A stretch of 64,000 nucleotides of DNA, taken from NCBI RefSeq assembly GCF_021130785.1, contig NC_060211.1, forward strand, positions 128,996,001-129,060,000, read 5' to 3'. Below are positions 1-13,691 of this stretch, piece after piece (the first letter of the stretch is position 1; each line of letters begins with the position of its first letter). The translations under genes were made by a program, and so were the position numbers. Source of the stretch: Homalodisca vitripennis (Eukaryota; Arthropoda; Insecta; Hemiptera; Cicadellidae). Under the pieces are notes generated by a model. It was not told the DNA's origin and made no database searches. It saw only the letters and a program-made list of their open reading frames with translations.

Positions 1-872
1 TTGGCTTTATGGGTAACCATGATGGCAACGTGAAAATAAAAATCCACGAAAAAATATTATCAAATAACTAGAAATCTATTTTACCACGCTAGTAAGATAA
101 ATCTTATACCGTAATAACTCATTTCATGATGAAGAGGTTAAATATTAAAAACATAATTAAAATGAATAATGCTAAATTTTAAATACAAATATTCGTACAA
201 ATATTAAAAATGTTTAAAAATATATTCGTTGTTTTCATTATTCATTTATAAGTGAGTAAACACCGAGTGAACAACAGTGAGTTGAACACCGTTGTAAATA
301 ATACAGTTATTGCTACGGATAAAGTATATAATTGCAATAACAATTAAACCCACAATATTTTTACAACTAATAAATTAGTTAAATTAACTTGGTTCTTTCG
401 TAAAGGTATTTTTATTGCACAATAAACTAATTTATTGAGTTAATACGGTATCAGTGAGCCAATGCGCCAACTACAGTTCCGGCAGAAACGTTCACTCATC
501 ACTTCATACGCTACTACTACAGGCTAAACTAAACTTCCAATAAAAAAATGATAAATTACAAAAAAAAATATTCATCTATTTTCACACAACTTTCTCGCAG
601 ACAAATTTTGTCTGACCAAAAAATAAAAAAATCCTCGCTTACTACTTTTTTCTTGTCATTGTAAACGCTATGTAAAATGTAAAAAATAATCAAAATTATT
701 TCGAAATTTTTTTAATATTTAAAAATGTAACCAATAGATTGCCAATATTAAGAGCTTTAATTTGACGCATCTTACAGAATTGTACGACATTGGCTTCACT
801 TTTAAATCGCGAGAGGAAGCCGTAAAGGTCACTGATTTTCGCAGTCTGTTTTCATACTCCGCCGGGTCAGTT
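1..872. other. AT-rich sequence, no gene seen
   Basis: No convincing open reading frame, RNA gene or recognisable mobile element is visible. The stretch is dominated by A/T runs. It ends at a short tandem duplication. Confidence 0.5.
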
Positions 873-968
873 TTAACACAGCGAGACTGACTTTTTCATG
901 CAGGTTAGTAGTCCGCGGCCAAGTCTACGGTTAACACAGCGAGACTGACTTTTTCATGCAGGTTAGTA
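873..968. repeat. 38-bp direct duplication
   Basis: A 38-bp unit beginning ttaacacagcgagactgact and ending ggttagta occurs at 873-910 and again at 931-968, apparently without mismatch, separated by 20 bp. It lies in otherwise AT-rich DNA and has no coding potential that I recognise. Confidence 0.85.
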
Positions 969-2130
969 TCATTAGCATGTCGGTGACGCGAACCGAGGAT
1001 TTTACCCTCTACCAAAACGCTCAACGCGCCTAAAGAAGTTTTCACTTCAAAAAATTAACAAATTCGTAAATCTACTCAATACAATAAAATGGTATTGTAA
1101 CATATTGTGGTATTTGGTGGATTACCTGGCAGGACTCTCGATACGCCGTTGTATCAGTTATTTGTATACAGACAGACAAGATCGAGTTTGATTATGGTGC
1201 ATGTTCCTCTATGGTATTTGGCTGAACGTTAGCAAAACTCTATACAGACAAAGATGTAGATGATATCTCGATATAAATTGAGTAATAATTGAACTTCTAC
1301 ATATTTCTTATTTGGTATCAGTAAAGGTTCTGGCAAAATGTCTCTTATGTCTGTCTGTCTACTTGCCGGTGTGACGGTCTCTGCTCAAGAACGAATTGAG
1401 GTCTGGACTTGAACATTTCCATGTAACGTCATTTCCACTTAAACAACATCATGTTTGATGATTGCCATTTCCCTGTATGGAAGTTGGCTGAACCTTTACG
1501 TAGCCAAACTATACACAAAATATCTTGAGAACGATTCAGTTTGTAGACTTTAAATGTTGTATGGAACTTTTTCTACAATACATTTTTACATAGGCGAGAT
1601 TGAGGTTGATAGAGGTGCATGTTTATTCATGGGATGTGACTGGGTATCATTGAAGTCTTTAACTAAATAAACGATGGCACAATTAATTTTTCGTTTGTCT
1701 ACCTGTCGATTAAAAAAGATTTCTTTTTTGTCCGCAGTTAATCTCGAGAATGATATGAGCCATATACCTAAAATTCATCGTGCAACCCCAAATTGAAAAC
1801 ATTCGTTTTTAATTTATTCCATTAGTAAAATATTGAGTTTGATAAAATATTGGCACTGGAGTGTTCGCGCGGCCTTCTATTGCAGTCCAAGGTTATTGGG
1901 TCTACCTATTATGGGGTTGGAAACATTGCACAACCTTGAAGCTTTATCTTATCCTCCCACCAGCCGACCGTGCTCAGTGGAGTAGCAGCAGACAACTAAG
2001 TGTATTTTACAGATTATGTATATTGAACCTGGTCTTCTATTGTAGTCCACGCGAGTTATCTTATGAATATTTTATTTTTTCTACTTTTTAACTTTTATTG
2101 ATTTTTGGTTACAAAGTAACAATTATGTGA
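969..2130. other. Non-coding stretch with degenerate internally repeated text
   Basis: Phrases such as gtctgtctgtctac, ggctgaac and caagaacga recur in diverged form near 1170-1260, 1340-1500 and 1600-1750. This resembles an old internally repetitive transposon or satellite-like unit. I cannot name the family, and I see no gene. Confidence 0.35.
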
Positions 2131-2549
2131 AAGGCTTAAAGAAATTGAAAGCATTCTGTGTATAAAAGATGATAATGGGGAAGATGAAGAGTTTATTGAA
2201 AGATATGACGTAGAAAGTGAAAATAGTGGCACTCGTATTTCAGAACTAAATCAAGAAAGAGCAGAGACATATTCAGAAGGAAAAAATAAAGTAAAGCAGG
2301 AAAATTACAGACTTTTTACATGAAAAAAACCAATTCACCAGACGGTTCATTTATGCTTTACTACAGAGAACTACAAGAGCACAATGCAACAATATCATCC
2401 CTAGACAATATACATGTCTGGCCGTGCAGATGAAGTAAAAATTCTAGTGCGCACATTGAATCTCTAGATTGCTTTTTAGATACTGAAATGATCCAAATAT
2501 TTGTAAACAGTATCAATATCTGCATCAAACATGTAAAACTAATTTTTTT

Positions 2550-4900
2550 ACCCTCCTGGGCTGAGGGTCAGTGGCATTGAGGGGAAAGAGGTGATCTTTG
2601 GGGATTTTAGGTATCTCATAAGATCTATCAGGGTTGATGGTCATGTGGTCGGAAAGGACTTTACAACCCTCCTTGAGGCCATTGCAAACAGAAGGCTGGA
2701 ATTTCCGGAGTGAACTAGAAGATCGTTAGAGATGTCCACACAGGAAAGTGATGGTAATGTTGATAGATGAGCAGCATGCAGTAATTCTTACAGTTAGGAA
2801 CTAAAGGTTGTTCATTGGTGTAGAGCATATCCAGCTCAGAAATAGAGGTATGTTTGTAGCTGATGATGTGGTTCAAGGTCCTTCAGGTCAACTTGTAGTG
2901 GCTTCGCTTTTTGGCAGATTTTCACGTGGCCTTGATAATGTAATCCTGTATTAGTAAGGGTAACGTATCAGAGTTTTTCATGACAGGGATTAGAATTTTT
3001 AGCACTCATGATGCTAATAATGGCTTGTATTGTCGTAAACGACAAGATTTTCATGTTCAGCATTACTGTCCTTGAGAGGATCTCTCCAACATCAGGTTGA
3101 TTGGGACTGACATTAGACGAACCCTGATGATTTCATCATATTTAAATCTCTCGTATGATTATGGAGATTCCACACCCTTCAGAGAGATGGCTGCCTTGGT
3201 GGATCACGCTGGGAGGAGTGGTGTGGAGTTGGTGATTAGATGCACTGCTAATTCGCACAGTGAGGCGTGGAGCAGCAGAGATAACGCAAAAATAGAGGTA
3301 AGTCTTGCTTCTGGAGTATATAATGTTCCGTAGTCTAGTGATTGCAAACGTGGAACTGACCATGGCGACGGAAGGTATGGTTAATCGGGTATATGGTATT
3401 CGTGTATCTGGCGAGCCTTTCCTCTTTGATCATGCTCACATGTGCTTTAATATCGAAGACCTAGAACTTTATAGTTCAGTATAGGCATCCGAAAAACACA
3501 GACTGAGGGTCCCAAGGACAACCTAGCGACACAACTGGAATCCGATGGTATTAAACCGAAACGGATTAACAATACAGTACAGTACAATAAAATACAAACA
3601 AATCTGCCGGCAGTCTGACTTCTGTGATTTTGGATATATTTTGCCTCAGTTGTGCTGTCATTACCAGGAAGTGATCCAAAGTAGCCTGGAAGAGCTCTAA
3701 ATTGGCCTCTCTGAGGAAGAGAGTCAGGGCTTCATTAAGGAGAGCAAAACCTTGATGTACTTAGGAGAGCTACCATGAGGCTCTCGCACTGAACAACCGC
3801 AAGGTTCGTATAGAAGAAACTCTGCTCTGACATTGATAGTATGTAGGGTTGTGCAAGGCTTTCAAAACTATTAGTAAAAACTCACTTGGTAGTCTCAAGG
3901 ACTATCGTGGTAGATATATTATTGAACCGGAGGGAGTTCTAAAAGTTATGATGGAAACATACTTTCCGACTGTATAATTTATGACAAGGATCAACCACTC
4001 AGCTGTAGAGGGAGACCTATGGAGCACGCCACTCACTCACATTAGAGTTTGGCGTGCTGCGTAATAAATTTCATAAGGATTGAGAGGGCGATTAACAAGT
4101 TTAGGCCTTAGACTATAAGACGTAGTAAGACCGGTTTGCTTGCAGCGGTGTTGAGTATTCTTATTCCCCGGCTGTTCAGGGCCTCTGTAATCCTCAAGTA
4201 CATTCATATGCCCTAGAGAGTATCCAGGGCAGTGTTTGTGCCGAAGCAGGGATGGTTTAGCCTTGATCGACCTAAGGTACTTAGGCCGATATGTCTGTCC
4301 TTCTTCTGTCTAAAAATCCTGGAGAGGATTATTGCTAGGTTTGTTTGGGAGAGATCTCTTTTGGAGCGCCCCATACATCCATATTAGCATGCTTACACTA
4401 CAGAATGAGCATGTGAATCAGCCCTGCATTAATTGATAAGCAGGATTGAGTAGTTGTAACAGCAAAAGAAGTAGCTATAGGTGTCTTTCTGGACATTGAG
4501 GGAACCTTTTGACTATACAGGCACTCAGGCGATTGTCAATGCGGTGTCGAGATGTGATATTGATAGTCAAATATGTCACTAGATAATGGCCACGTATAGG
4601 GGTGGATACCACCATTTGTATGGTAGCGAGCACCATTACAAGGACTACGAGGGGTTGTCCACAGGATGGCGTCTTTTCAACAAATTTACTGGAACCTTGT
4701 TGTGGAACCTAGTTGCGGACGACCTGCTTGTGTCTTTAAAAACAGTGGTGTCTTAGCACAGGGGAATGCATATGACATTGTTATTCTTGTGAGTGGCAAG
4801 TTAAATACAATAGTAACAGAACTGACCAGTGCTGCCCTGAACTTGTTGGGAAACTAGTGTGTTTGGATGGGCTTTAGTGTCAACCAAATCAAATCAAACT
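2550..4900 (+). pseudogene. Degenerate R1/Jockey-like non-LTR retrotransposon, endonuclease and reverse transcriptase remains
   Basis: The + strand carries scattered, frameshifted pieces of a LINE ORF2. At about 3097-3300 the pieces include SGVELVIRCTANSHSEAW, which matches the catalytic N-x-H-x-x-W segment of the AP-like endonuclease of R1/Jockey LINEs. At 4200-4480 there are reverse transcriptase phrases resembling VFVPK, LRPICLS, LLERPIHP and CESALH. At 4666-4860 there is WNLVVE, then AYDIVILVSGK where an active element would have A/Y-x-D-D, then ELTSAALNLL. Many stops and a damaged catalytic box show it is dead. No poly-A tail or target duplication was identified. The R1/LOA/Jockey grouping rests on the recognisable phrases alone. 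Confidence 0.75.
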
Positions 4901-4989
4901 TTTAATTGCTCGTAACAATTGCACATTGTATGACAAACGTCATCATTTATTCTAAATTTTAAACTTTCACGCCACATTATCACCACGTC

Positions 4990-5700
4990 CAAATTTACAT
5001 AATTGCTCATACATTCAAGTCTTATTCACCCTTCGCCAATCTCAACCCAATTCCATCGCTGGAAGTCGTCGAATTGGGCGATGCCTGCGACGACAAGTAC
5101 TCATAAACCACCGTTCTGTGTCTTCCAGTACGGTAGTTATCTCTGCCTCGAGTCTCATACCCGTGTATGTCACGTCCCCGGGTTAGGGCACATTTAGACA
5201 AACAGAACAAAGATGTTTCTAAAATGTAGAGGATGGGAAAAGTCAACAGTTGCAAATTCTTGAATGCTGTGAGAATGTTGCTTGAATGAGAGTGTTGTCA
5301 CGACTCTCTGAAATTCAATTTTGCGATAGTACGAATAGCTTTTTTGCAATTTGAACATCCTCAGTAAATGATTGCTTGCACATTCTCCCCAAACAACCAC
5401 CCATAGGAAAGGTAGGAGTGAATTAGCCCATAATATGCTGCAATCAATACATGGCTGAGGCAGTACCAGACCAAGGACCTCAAAACATATATTCCAGAGG
5501 ACAGTTTTGGTGCACACATGGCCGATGCGATTATTCCATGTCAACCCTTGATCGAGGAGTATTCCTTGGAATTTTGAGGAGTATAATTCTTCCAATTTTG
5601 AATCTTCCAAAATGACGGCTGACCCACATTGGGAGTCCATTGGACGCAGTGCGAAATTCATCACGTTGGATTTCGAAGAGTTCGTTTAAAGGTCTTCATC
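4990..5700 (-). pseudogene. C-terminal remnant of a second non-LTR retrotransposon reverse transcriptase
   Basis: Minus-strand frames 5194-5664 and 5022-5255 together resemble the region after the RT core of insect non-LTR polymerases. The pieces run from GILLDQGLTWNNRIGHVC (the usual F-L-G-V-x-L-D-x-x-L-T-W block), through VVVWGE and MFKLQKS, to CALTRGRDIHGYETRGRDN and YRTGRHRTVVYEYL near the C-terminus. The two frames overlap, which implies a frameshift near 5200-5250. The catalytic core lies upstream and is not present. It sits tail to tail with the + strand LINE remnant and differs from it in sequence, so these are two separate insertions. The clade is uncertain. Confidence 0.7.
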
Positions 5701-7153
5701 TTACCCTACCAAGGCTGCCATGGTTGTCTTTACAAGAAGGCGTCAGTTGTTGGGTATTGGTCATCTATATATCTTTATCACAATGTTTTATAAATCTGTG
5801 TATACCTTGGGCATTTTGGTATAGAATAAAAATTATAGAGAACACATTTAATCATTCCTTTAATAAACACATGTATATTTAACAACCTTTGTATTTTTTG
5901 TTACATTCTTCTCGCACCCATCTCTTTATAACAAATATTTCTAATGTTAATTGCTAAAATAAAAATAGAAACGAATTAATATAAAATGTTTTTAGATTAT
6001 TTTACTTCAGTACTGAAAATTAATTTTAAAATGCACTATTTCGGTCAACGTATATATTTGTGCGGTGCGGTGCCTAAAGTAATATATTTACTAACCATAA
6101 GGTTTACTTTACTTTAAAAGCATTTACACATTTCAATTACTTTTTTACTAAGATATAAGATGTTTTTCCTATTATTTTAAAATAATTGACATATTATTAT
6201 TTTCCTAGTCATTTTTGGCGTATTTAAGTTTTGACTTTTGTTTAGATTCTGAAAGAATTGTTAGCTTGTAGAAAGTGGTGAAGAACAACACTGGCTAAAG
6301 TAATGTTCCCTAATTCATAAGTCGACAATGTTATAGTTCTCTGAAATACTGCAAACTTATTTGGCCAAAATACCAAGTGCATTTCACCAAATATACGACC
6401 TCTTTACAATTGATAACTAGTATTTCATCCACCTGGGAAAAGAATTAAAATATTGCTATCTAAAGAAACAACTTCGACACCAGCAAATGCAAATCAAGTC
6501 CAGGAACCATTATATATTGTGTTGGTGGTTAAGCCTATACCTTTTCAAAATCGCATCAAATTCTGTGTTGTCCATAGCCTTGTCCAACAGTTGAATCTAT
6601 GACTATAATTAAATTACAATTCTTTTACTGAGAAACTGTGAATGAAACGTAATAATGCGACTGTTACATACGAGTACATTTGCCATTGTAATTTGCTTCA
6701 AGCAATTAAACAAGAGAACTACAATTTGTACTATACTATTACAGTTGAGAAACAAAAATATTATATACTTAGAACACAAAAAACACGTTTTAAATTTGGG
6801 TGGTAGACTTTTCTATACAGTTTTCAAAGTTCAATTCTATGAAAAAAGAATAATTAATTAGTAAACATAATTAATTGAACGTTTCGTTTCGAGTTCAAGA
6901 AAATACTATTACGAGATTCGCCTGCTAGCTCATATTGACAGTTAAAACTTTAAACAATGATGTTTTCCAAAAAACAAAAAGTGTTATTTCACATCGTCAA
7001 CTCCGACTTTTTATCGTAAAAATATCCAGAGACCTTTTATAAAAATAATGTATGTGCTTAACAAAAATATTTATTTTAAGGAAATAAGAGATGTTGCAGG
7101 AAATGTACAAACAATGTAGTCCACTCGAAGAATTTCCGCTGGAAGATATCAAC
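5701..7153. other. AT-rich sequence, no gene seen
   Basis: This stretch lies between the LINE remnants and the outer edge of the palindrome. Its short reading frames are A/T-driven, lack family signatures and have no convincing splice context. Confidence 0.5.
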
Positions 7154-8527
7154 TAACAAAGTTTTGTGAAATTTCAGGAACATTCCAAAAACATTCAAAG
7201 GAATTTCAGGAAAACTCAATAAGTTGAAATCCTCACCTTCTTATTACATAATTGTTTATAAGGTTTAGCATGAATGGGCAGTAGCCGTGCAAGTATCTCA
7301 TTTGCCAGGATTAAAATATACATGATTAAAATATGTATATAAGAGGGGCCAAGCGGCTCAAGTCCTCTTGAAACCTTAAAAGACAAACATTACAGTTGGA
7401 CACAGTAGTTTGTTTCAAGCTAGAACACATTTATAAGGTCTTAAAGCACAACAATTCCTTGGGGAAAGATTTCCGAGGCCCTATTTTAGGAGTGTACGTC
7501 CTTTATAAACCATTCAGTGAGTCAGCCCACCTCGAAATAATTTTCTATATACACCACTACTATGAATATATTGCTTTACATGACATTACTAACAGTGTAC
7601 TTTTATACGCAGCAAACAAGATAAAAAACACTTGGTTTTAAATTATAATTTTTTAATTACCAGATATTTTCTCTCATTTGTATCTGGTTTGTTCGTGAAG
7701 TAGAATTAAAATGAAGTGCGTAAAGATCCCTATAGTAATCATGACTGTCTATTATAGAGCAAAGTCATAAAACATTATCATAATATTGCAGTCGAATAAA
7801 CGCTTTCTGCCCTTTATCAGCACAAATGTTTGAATTATAGACTCAAAATGAATGCCTCTAGCTAGTTTGGATTCAATTGATCAAATTCCAAGATAGGTAA
7901 ACCTTAGCATGGTAGGCAGACGCGGGACCCGCGCGCTAATGCTTAGTGAGATATCTCTAGGTTTTAGACTCTACAAGCTTAGCTCTTATATTTTAACTCT
8001 AAAAAATCTAAATTTTTAATTCGTGACACTATGTTATAATATATATTTTATACTATACTAGCGGTGAGTAAGTTGTTACTCCCCCCTCCTCACAATGGAA
8101 TTGAGCCCCGTGATTTATTTCCTCTACCTCCCTCACTGTGAGAGTGGTATCACTGACAACATTTAATGAATAGGAAATCTTATCGTTTAGAGAGCAGTTT
8201 AGAGTTTAGGCTAAATCATTTCGGAAAATCTACGAAATAATATAAGTTTGCAGACACTAACTATATTATTAACTAATTAACTGTAATACAATTAGTAAAC
8301 AGTATCTTTTGAGAAGTAGGCTACAATATTTGACTATATAGTTGCTAAGATCTCAGCGTTAAAAAAATTGGTCATACCTCAAAATTAATTACGTAACGTT
8401 ATACAAATAAACATAGGGATTCCCATGTAAAACGCAACAGTTTAAAAAAAAACAATGCAGTGAATATTTGAATCAATTTACTAACATTTGTTGCAGAATA
8501 GTGCTTTTGCGACCATTTCTCTTCTGA

Positions 8528-10512
8528 TTACCACTGTCGAGCTCGATATCTGGTGGTAATTGACATAGTATTAGTTCGTATATAGGACTTTTGCCTTCCG
8601 TACATTAACAGGATCCCTCTGACAGCAATGAACGCAATGCCGCCAAGTACCAGGCGGTGCAATATTGAGTCAGTGCCACTAAACCAAATATCTCCCACGA
8701 GTTTAGCATAAACAGGCAGCAACATTCCTCCTCCGACGATTTGATAGTAAGACGTATTCCTAGGCTCTTCCTGTATAGCATTTGGAAATTCTTCCGGAAA
8801 GATTCTTCCGATAACTGGTAAGTTAGAGCATCTATAAAAAAATTATATCAGTGTTATTTTGTAACACACTATTGCGCCACAGGCAAATCGTACGTGTTTG
8901 TTGTAACTGGTTATAAAAATTGTGATTACTTTTGGAATAGTGCTTTTAACTTTTATTTTGCATACAAGAATAATAATTACTGTTGAAATTGTTGTCTATG
9001 TGGTCGCACAAGTATTTATTTTGAATTAGTAAATAATCTCCGACAATTAATCAGTTGATGGGTTAAGACCTTCACTGTTTATTGTTACTAAGTAAGTCAA
9101 CGGAGCCAAGTCTTTATAATTGGGCTGTATTTAGTATAACATTGTTTGAACACTACTTAAACCAAATGAAAATTGTGTAATAAACAAAATAAATAATTAT
9201 GTTTTTCATATATACGGGCTTTCAATTTAATGAATAAGTACTAAATTTATTTAAGATTATAGTCTCAGTTATATTTATTTAAAATGAGTGACTAATAAAC
9301 CAGTAAACGTAGTTTTACCTGTCTTTACGATTAAAAATTAAGAATTTATTTTTACGTAGTGTGACTGATAAACTAGATAAGAATACCAACAATTGCTTAT
9401 GTATTTTTGCATGCATCTCAATAAAATGTTTGACTAAGGGATAGCATTTCCTTCTACTGTACATACGAGTATGTCGGTGATATTATTATATTACTTTAGC
9501 TAAACTGTTTTAGCTCGGTTTTTTATGAACTTAATCGAGTAAATCTAACTAAACTTTTGTTATAAAAAGATACAAATATAACTAGACAATATGTTGTTTT
9601 GTGATAAATAGAATATTTTAAAAGTTGATTCTTTAAAAGTTTGAATATTCTAGCAACAAAAAATTTGAAGAATATTAGATTGCGAAAACATGATTTGATT
9701 AGACTTTATCATTTTGGGTTACATTTTAAACGAGTTTTCATTTTGTCTTTCAGTTTTGGATTAAGCTACTTTTTGCAAGAGAGACACAATTCTCTGTTCA
9801 TGAAGTAATTTTAAATGACCACAACAAACATAAAAAAGTGTATCATAAATATAACATTTAACGATTGCAAATGTCCAAAATTCTATTGTACTTTAAAACC
9901 TTCCATCGTCAACAACAATCTTTAAACAAAGAACTACAAACATTTTCTACTTACGAACTATTTGTTGAAAAATAAGTACCTGCGTAAGCCATACAACACC
10001 ATCTCCTCCCATGGAAAGATATCTATGAAAATGGCAGAGTAGGGTATGCTCATGCATAGCGTCACAGCAATTATTGGATGCAGGGACAGTACAATCTTCT
10101 TGGCCCCCTCTGTCCCATAGATGTAAGCAAGCGCCATGAGACCGTACGTAGTGAGTGCCGCCTCAGAAAACACGTAAACACACACGACATGAGTGTAGAA
10201 ATCTAGCCAGGTGATTATTTTGTTTCCAGAGACCTCTACAAAGTTGATCATGTACCCCTTTTTCGGAAAAATGTTGTAAGGTGAATTGCAAACCCAACAC
10301 GTTGCGTTGACTCCAGGATTCGCAGCTTCAAATTGCCGTATTTTGTTACACAGGCAGCGATAGTGGAACTGTGTTTCAATTCCCTCACAAAGACATACGG
10401 CTTCCAGCCTCTCATCGAAGTCGGGCATTTCCCTATAACAAATATCGCACCTTCTCAACATAGCGTACTTTGTCGGTCTCCCGGGAGATGTTTCCTGCCG
10501 TTGTATTGGCAT
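8528..10512 (-). CDS. RING-CH (MARCH-type) membrane E3 ubiquitin ligase, left-arm copy, two exons
   Basis: Coding exons are 9980-10512 and 8528-8831. The donor reads CAG|GTACTT and the acceptor TATAG|A. Phase 2 is kept across the junction, giving about 278 residues from the ATG at 10512. The RING-CH zinc ligands have the C-x2-C, C-x-C-x7-H-x2-C, C-x2-C pattern at C22, C25, C40, C42, H50, C53, C72 and C75. Hydrophobic helices follow at about 105-130 and 138-163, with a third at about 235-257 in exon 2. MARCH proteins are membrane-anchored E3 ligases that ubiquitinate membrane cargo; the substrate here is unknown. All ligands and splice sites look intact. The exon may extend 15 nt upstream of the ATG to an acceptor (ttccttcag, exon start 10527), so the true start could lie in an upstream exon. 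It is paired head to head with the right-arm copy. Confidence 0.8.
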
Positions 10513-11681
10513 TAGCACTGCGTTATTCTGAAGGAAATCTTAATAGGAACTATAATTTAAGTTGAGAGATACTTTAGGTTGAAAAAAATGCTTAGCAACA
10601 AATTAGTATACTGATGTGAACGTTATAGTTATTCAAAAATAATTGCACTTTTGGGAGTTGTTCTCAACATATCAGTAACGTGTCTTATTTGATTATGCCT
10701 TTTTCGTCTTTGTGTATAAACTGTTCTAGTTTACACTTTATGAAGTGATAAAAACTATGAAAACAACCGACCAAGCCTTCCTGGGGAAACTTAGCATTTT
10801 TATAAAAAATGCTAAAAGTGGCTGAACGATCCTTGAAGTAACGTAGAACTCTCAGTGTTCCGATGCTACGTCTTGTTCATTGTACACACTCTCTAATGCT
10901 GTTTCTTCATATAATGCCCTACCATTATTCCCACTATAGGACAAGATCCGTTAATAAAAAAAGATCAGATACATCATCAATGAGAAGGCGTATGATGAAG
11001 AAGTCTACTACACATTCTTACACCCAGCAAGGCACTTTTCAAGTGTTCATCAAATTCAAAATTGCTCTAACACACTTACAAATTGATCCTCCGAGCGGTT
11101 GAGATCAGTCAAAGTTTCAAAGTGCTAAATCCATGTGTGCGTGTGTGACCATTGTATGTGTGGGCTTTTTAATTTTTCAAGGTCCCATGAGAAATGGGTC
11201 CATGGATTGAAACCAATTGAATTTAAACATTACTGATTTCTTGTGTTGAAAGAGAAAACGACCCAGATAGGACTTGAGCTGAATCCATCGCCTTTAAAGC
11301 TGTCTGGTTATGATTGAAACACTTTTATAGTATTACCCCTATTCCACAGAAGAGGACAGTGACTTCTACTCCCTACATGGCTTCATCCCCACATGTTTCA
11401 AGTTCCGGGTATAAACCATTAGTTTCGTTGATAAAAAATGTTTGCTGCCTTCGGACCATGTTAGGACGGATCAAACTCGGATTTGTAAAAGGGAATTATT
11501 TGAGGCACATAATTAAGATTAAGTGCAACTTTTGAGGAAAGCTCAAAATAACCTTTTCTGGAAAACTCAAGATAAGGTTTGAGTCAAGGCTGGATTGGCA
11601 AAAAATTAATAGTTCTACCAATCATAAAGGGAACTTCATCCTCAGTTAATCCATCTAAGCAATAAAGTAAACAGTGCTTAC

Positions 11682-11774
11682 CCTATAAAAGCAGAAGTTC
11701 TTTTGAACATAGGCAGCATTGTAGTATGTCTCCAGAATGAGATAATGTGCTTGTCTGTTAAGATAACAGGACAT
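11682..11774 (-). CDS. Candidate upstream coding exon for the left RING-CH gene
   Basis: The frame opens with ATG (MSCYLNRQAHYLIL...) and runs 31 codons to a strong donor, AGG|GTAAGC, ending in phase 0. The RING-CH exon acceptor at 10527 also begins in phase 0 (residues NNAVL before the methionine), so the two would join without a frame break to give about 314 residues. The right arm keeps the same arrangement at 13692-13784. There, one base missing and one base gained within 10 nt leave the frame intact. The peptide is unrecognised; transcript evidence is lacking. Confidence 0.3.
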
Positions 11775-12158
11775 TCTATTCTGTCAGAAACCATCTTTAG
11801 AAGCAATCATTATCGAAACAACGTTTCTATAACTTATAAAATAATTCCATAAACCCAACTGTTAAAAGTTAAAAACTAAGTTTAAAAACAATTTCAGATT
11901 ATCAGTATAATATTTGATTGTTTGAAGTGTGATTGATTCCGAGTGTTAAAACGTGTTATTTGTACTGATAAATACAACTTTATTTTTAAACTTTGTATTT
12001 GAAGATGTAATCCATAACACAAAGAAAATGAATTTACTACGGTGTTACGAAATATGTTTTAAACGAGTATTTAAGAAGGCAAGATTTATTTTTATGTAAA
12101 TATTAATGTTTATTCATTTGTAATAACATGAATTAGTTGGGACAACTAATATAACAAA

Positions 12159-13309
12159 ACATTTAGAGGATTTGGCGTATTTATAAAGAAATTCAGTGAG
12201 TGATAATAATTATTAAGTACAGGTAATTAATAATAAACAATGTAACTATTACTTACTAGGTTTCTGAATCACACAACATTCTTCCTCTTCGTAACAGTCT
12301 CTCGACAGACTCTTGGCAAGTTTCTTTACCAAGCGACAAGTTTATCTTCAAGGAATTAGATTCAGTTTATCACTTATTGCCGTTGTTTAAGTCACTTGAA
12401 AAGGTTCTAAGACAATGATTAATTCCTTGAATAGCTTTTTTTCCATATGTAACTGCTGGGCAAGTCACTTTTTTATCAGTAAGTATCTGTAATATAACAT
12501 TGGTAGTTAGAGACACAAATACATTTAGAAAACAGATTCAATTATTTGTTCAAGTAAACTTATTAGATTTATACTCGTAACAATTCAAAGAAGTGAGTAC
12601 CTTATAGGCTCATTATATGTGTTACATTTTTCATCGAGTTAGAGGTACAGCTTTATACTCGAGATCCTGTAGGTTCCAGCATACAAGCGTCCTTATTAAT
12701 AGGGTCGTTATCTCCACCAGAAGAAGAAAAATCAACAGGTAGACTGAGTTCGTCGTTTCCACAGAACTCAATGCGACAACCTATTGGGTCTTTTTGGGTG
12801 ACTTAAAGTGGTTCTGGAAAATTTTACTATCGTTTCAGTGACTGATTAATTATCAAAATAAAAAAAATTGTAATAAGTACCAACATTCGATCCTGAACAA
12901 CTTGAGTGTTACGCTAAAACTAACCACTCAGCGTTACTATAATTTTTATAGTAATATTATTACGGTATATGATATACCTCATTAAAATATTTTTATGTAC
13001 TAGTCATATAATTTTCTTAATTGAGGAAAGATTCGCAGCCATAACTTTTTTAAGTTTTGCACAAATTGTTGAATTACATTTTACACATTCTTTGTATTTC
13101 TATCCTTAGACCTTGGGACTTCCTTGATTCCCTCTGCAAGCTCCTTCGACAAATGTTTTTTCCAGCCCCTCCTCTGTATACTCTGCCTAGCTGTAAATAA
13201 AGATCACGAAGAAAAATTACATTATACAATATACAGTCTTGTCAATGTATTTATTTCTAAATAAGAGTAGGGTGTTGACTCCAGCCTATGTAAAACTCAG
13301 TTATAACTG
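12159..13309. other. Spacer between palindrome arms
   Basis: About 1.15 kb is not shared between the arms. It is AT-rich, with no open frame of interest and no recognisable mobile element. It lies 5' of both divergent RING-CH copies, so any shared promoter could sit here or in the inner arm ends. No promoter motif was identified. Confidence 0.5.
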
Positions 13310-13691
13310 TTTGTTATATTAGTTGTCCCAACTAATTCATGTTATTACAAATGAATAAACATTATTATTTACATAAACATAAATCTTGTCTTCTTAAATA
13401 CTCGTTTAAAACATATTTCGTAACACAGTAGTAAATCATTTTCTTGTGTTATGGATTACATCTTCAAAGTACAAAGTTTAAAAATAAAGTTGTATTTATC
13501 AGTACAATAACACGTTTTAAACAGTCGGAATCAAACACACTTCAAACAATCAAATATTATACTGATAATCTGAAATTGTTTTAAACTTAGTTTTTAACTT
13601 TTAACAGTTGGGTTTATGGAATTATCTTATAAATTATAGAAACGTTGTTTCGATAATGATTGCTTCTAAAGATGGTTTCTGACAGAATAAA

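Larger units (their letters stand above)
7154..12158. repeat. Left arm of a ~5 kb imperfect palindrome
   Basis: The arm is the reverse complement of 13310-18345 along its whole length, with scattered substitutions and small indels (about 95% identity by eye; not computed). The outer edge is the aacaaagttttgtgaa block near 7155, matched by ttcacaaaactttgtt ending at 18345. The inner edge is the aattagttgggacaactaat block at 12131-12150, matched near 13320-13340. The arm contains the minus-strand RING-CH gene plus non-coding flanks. Confidence 0.9.
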
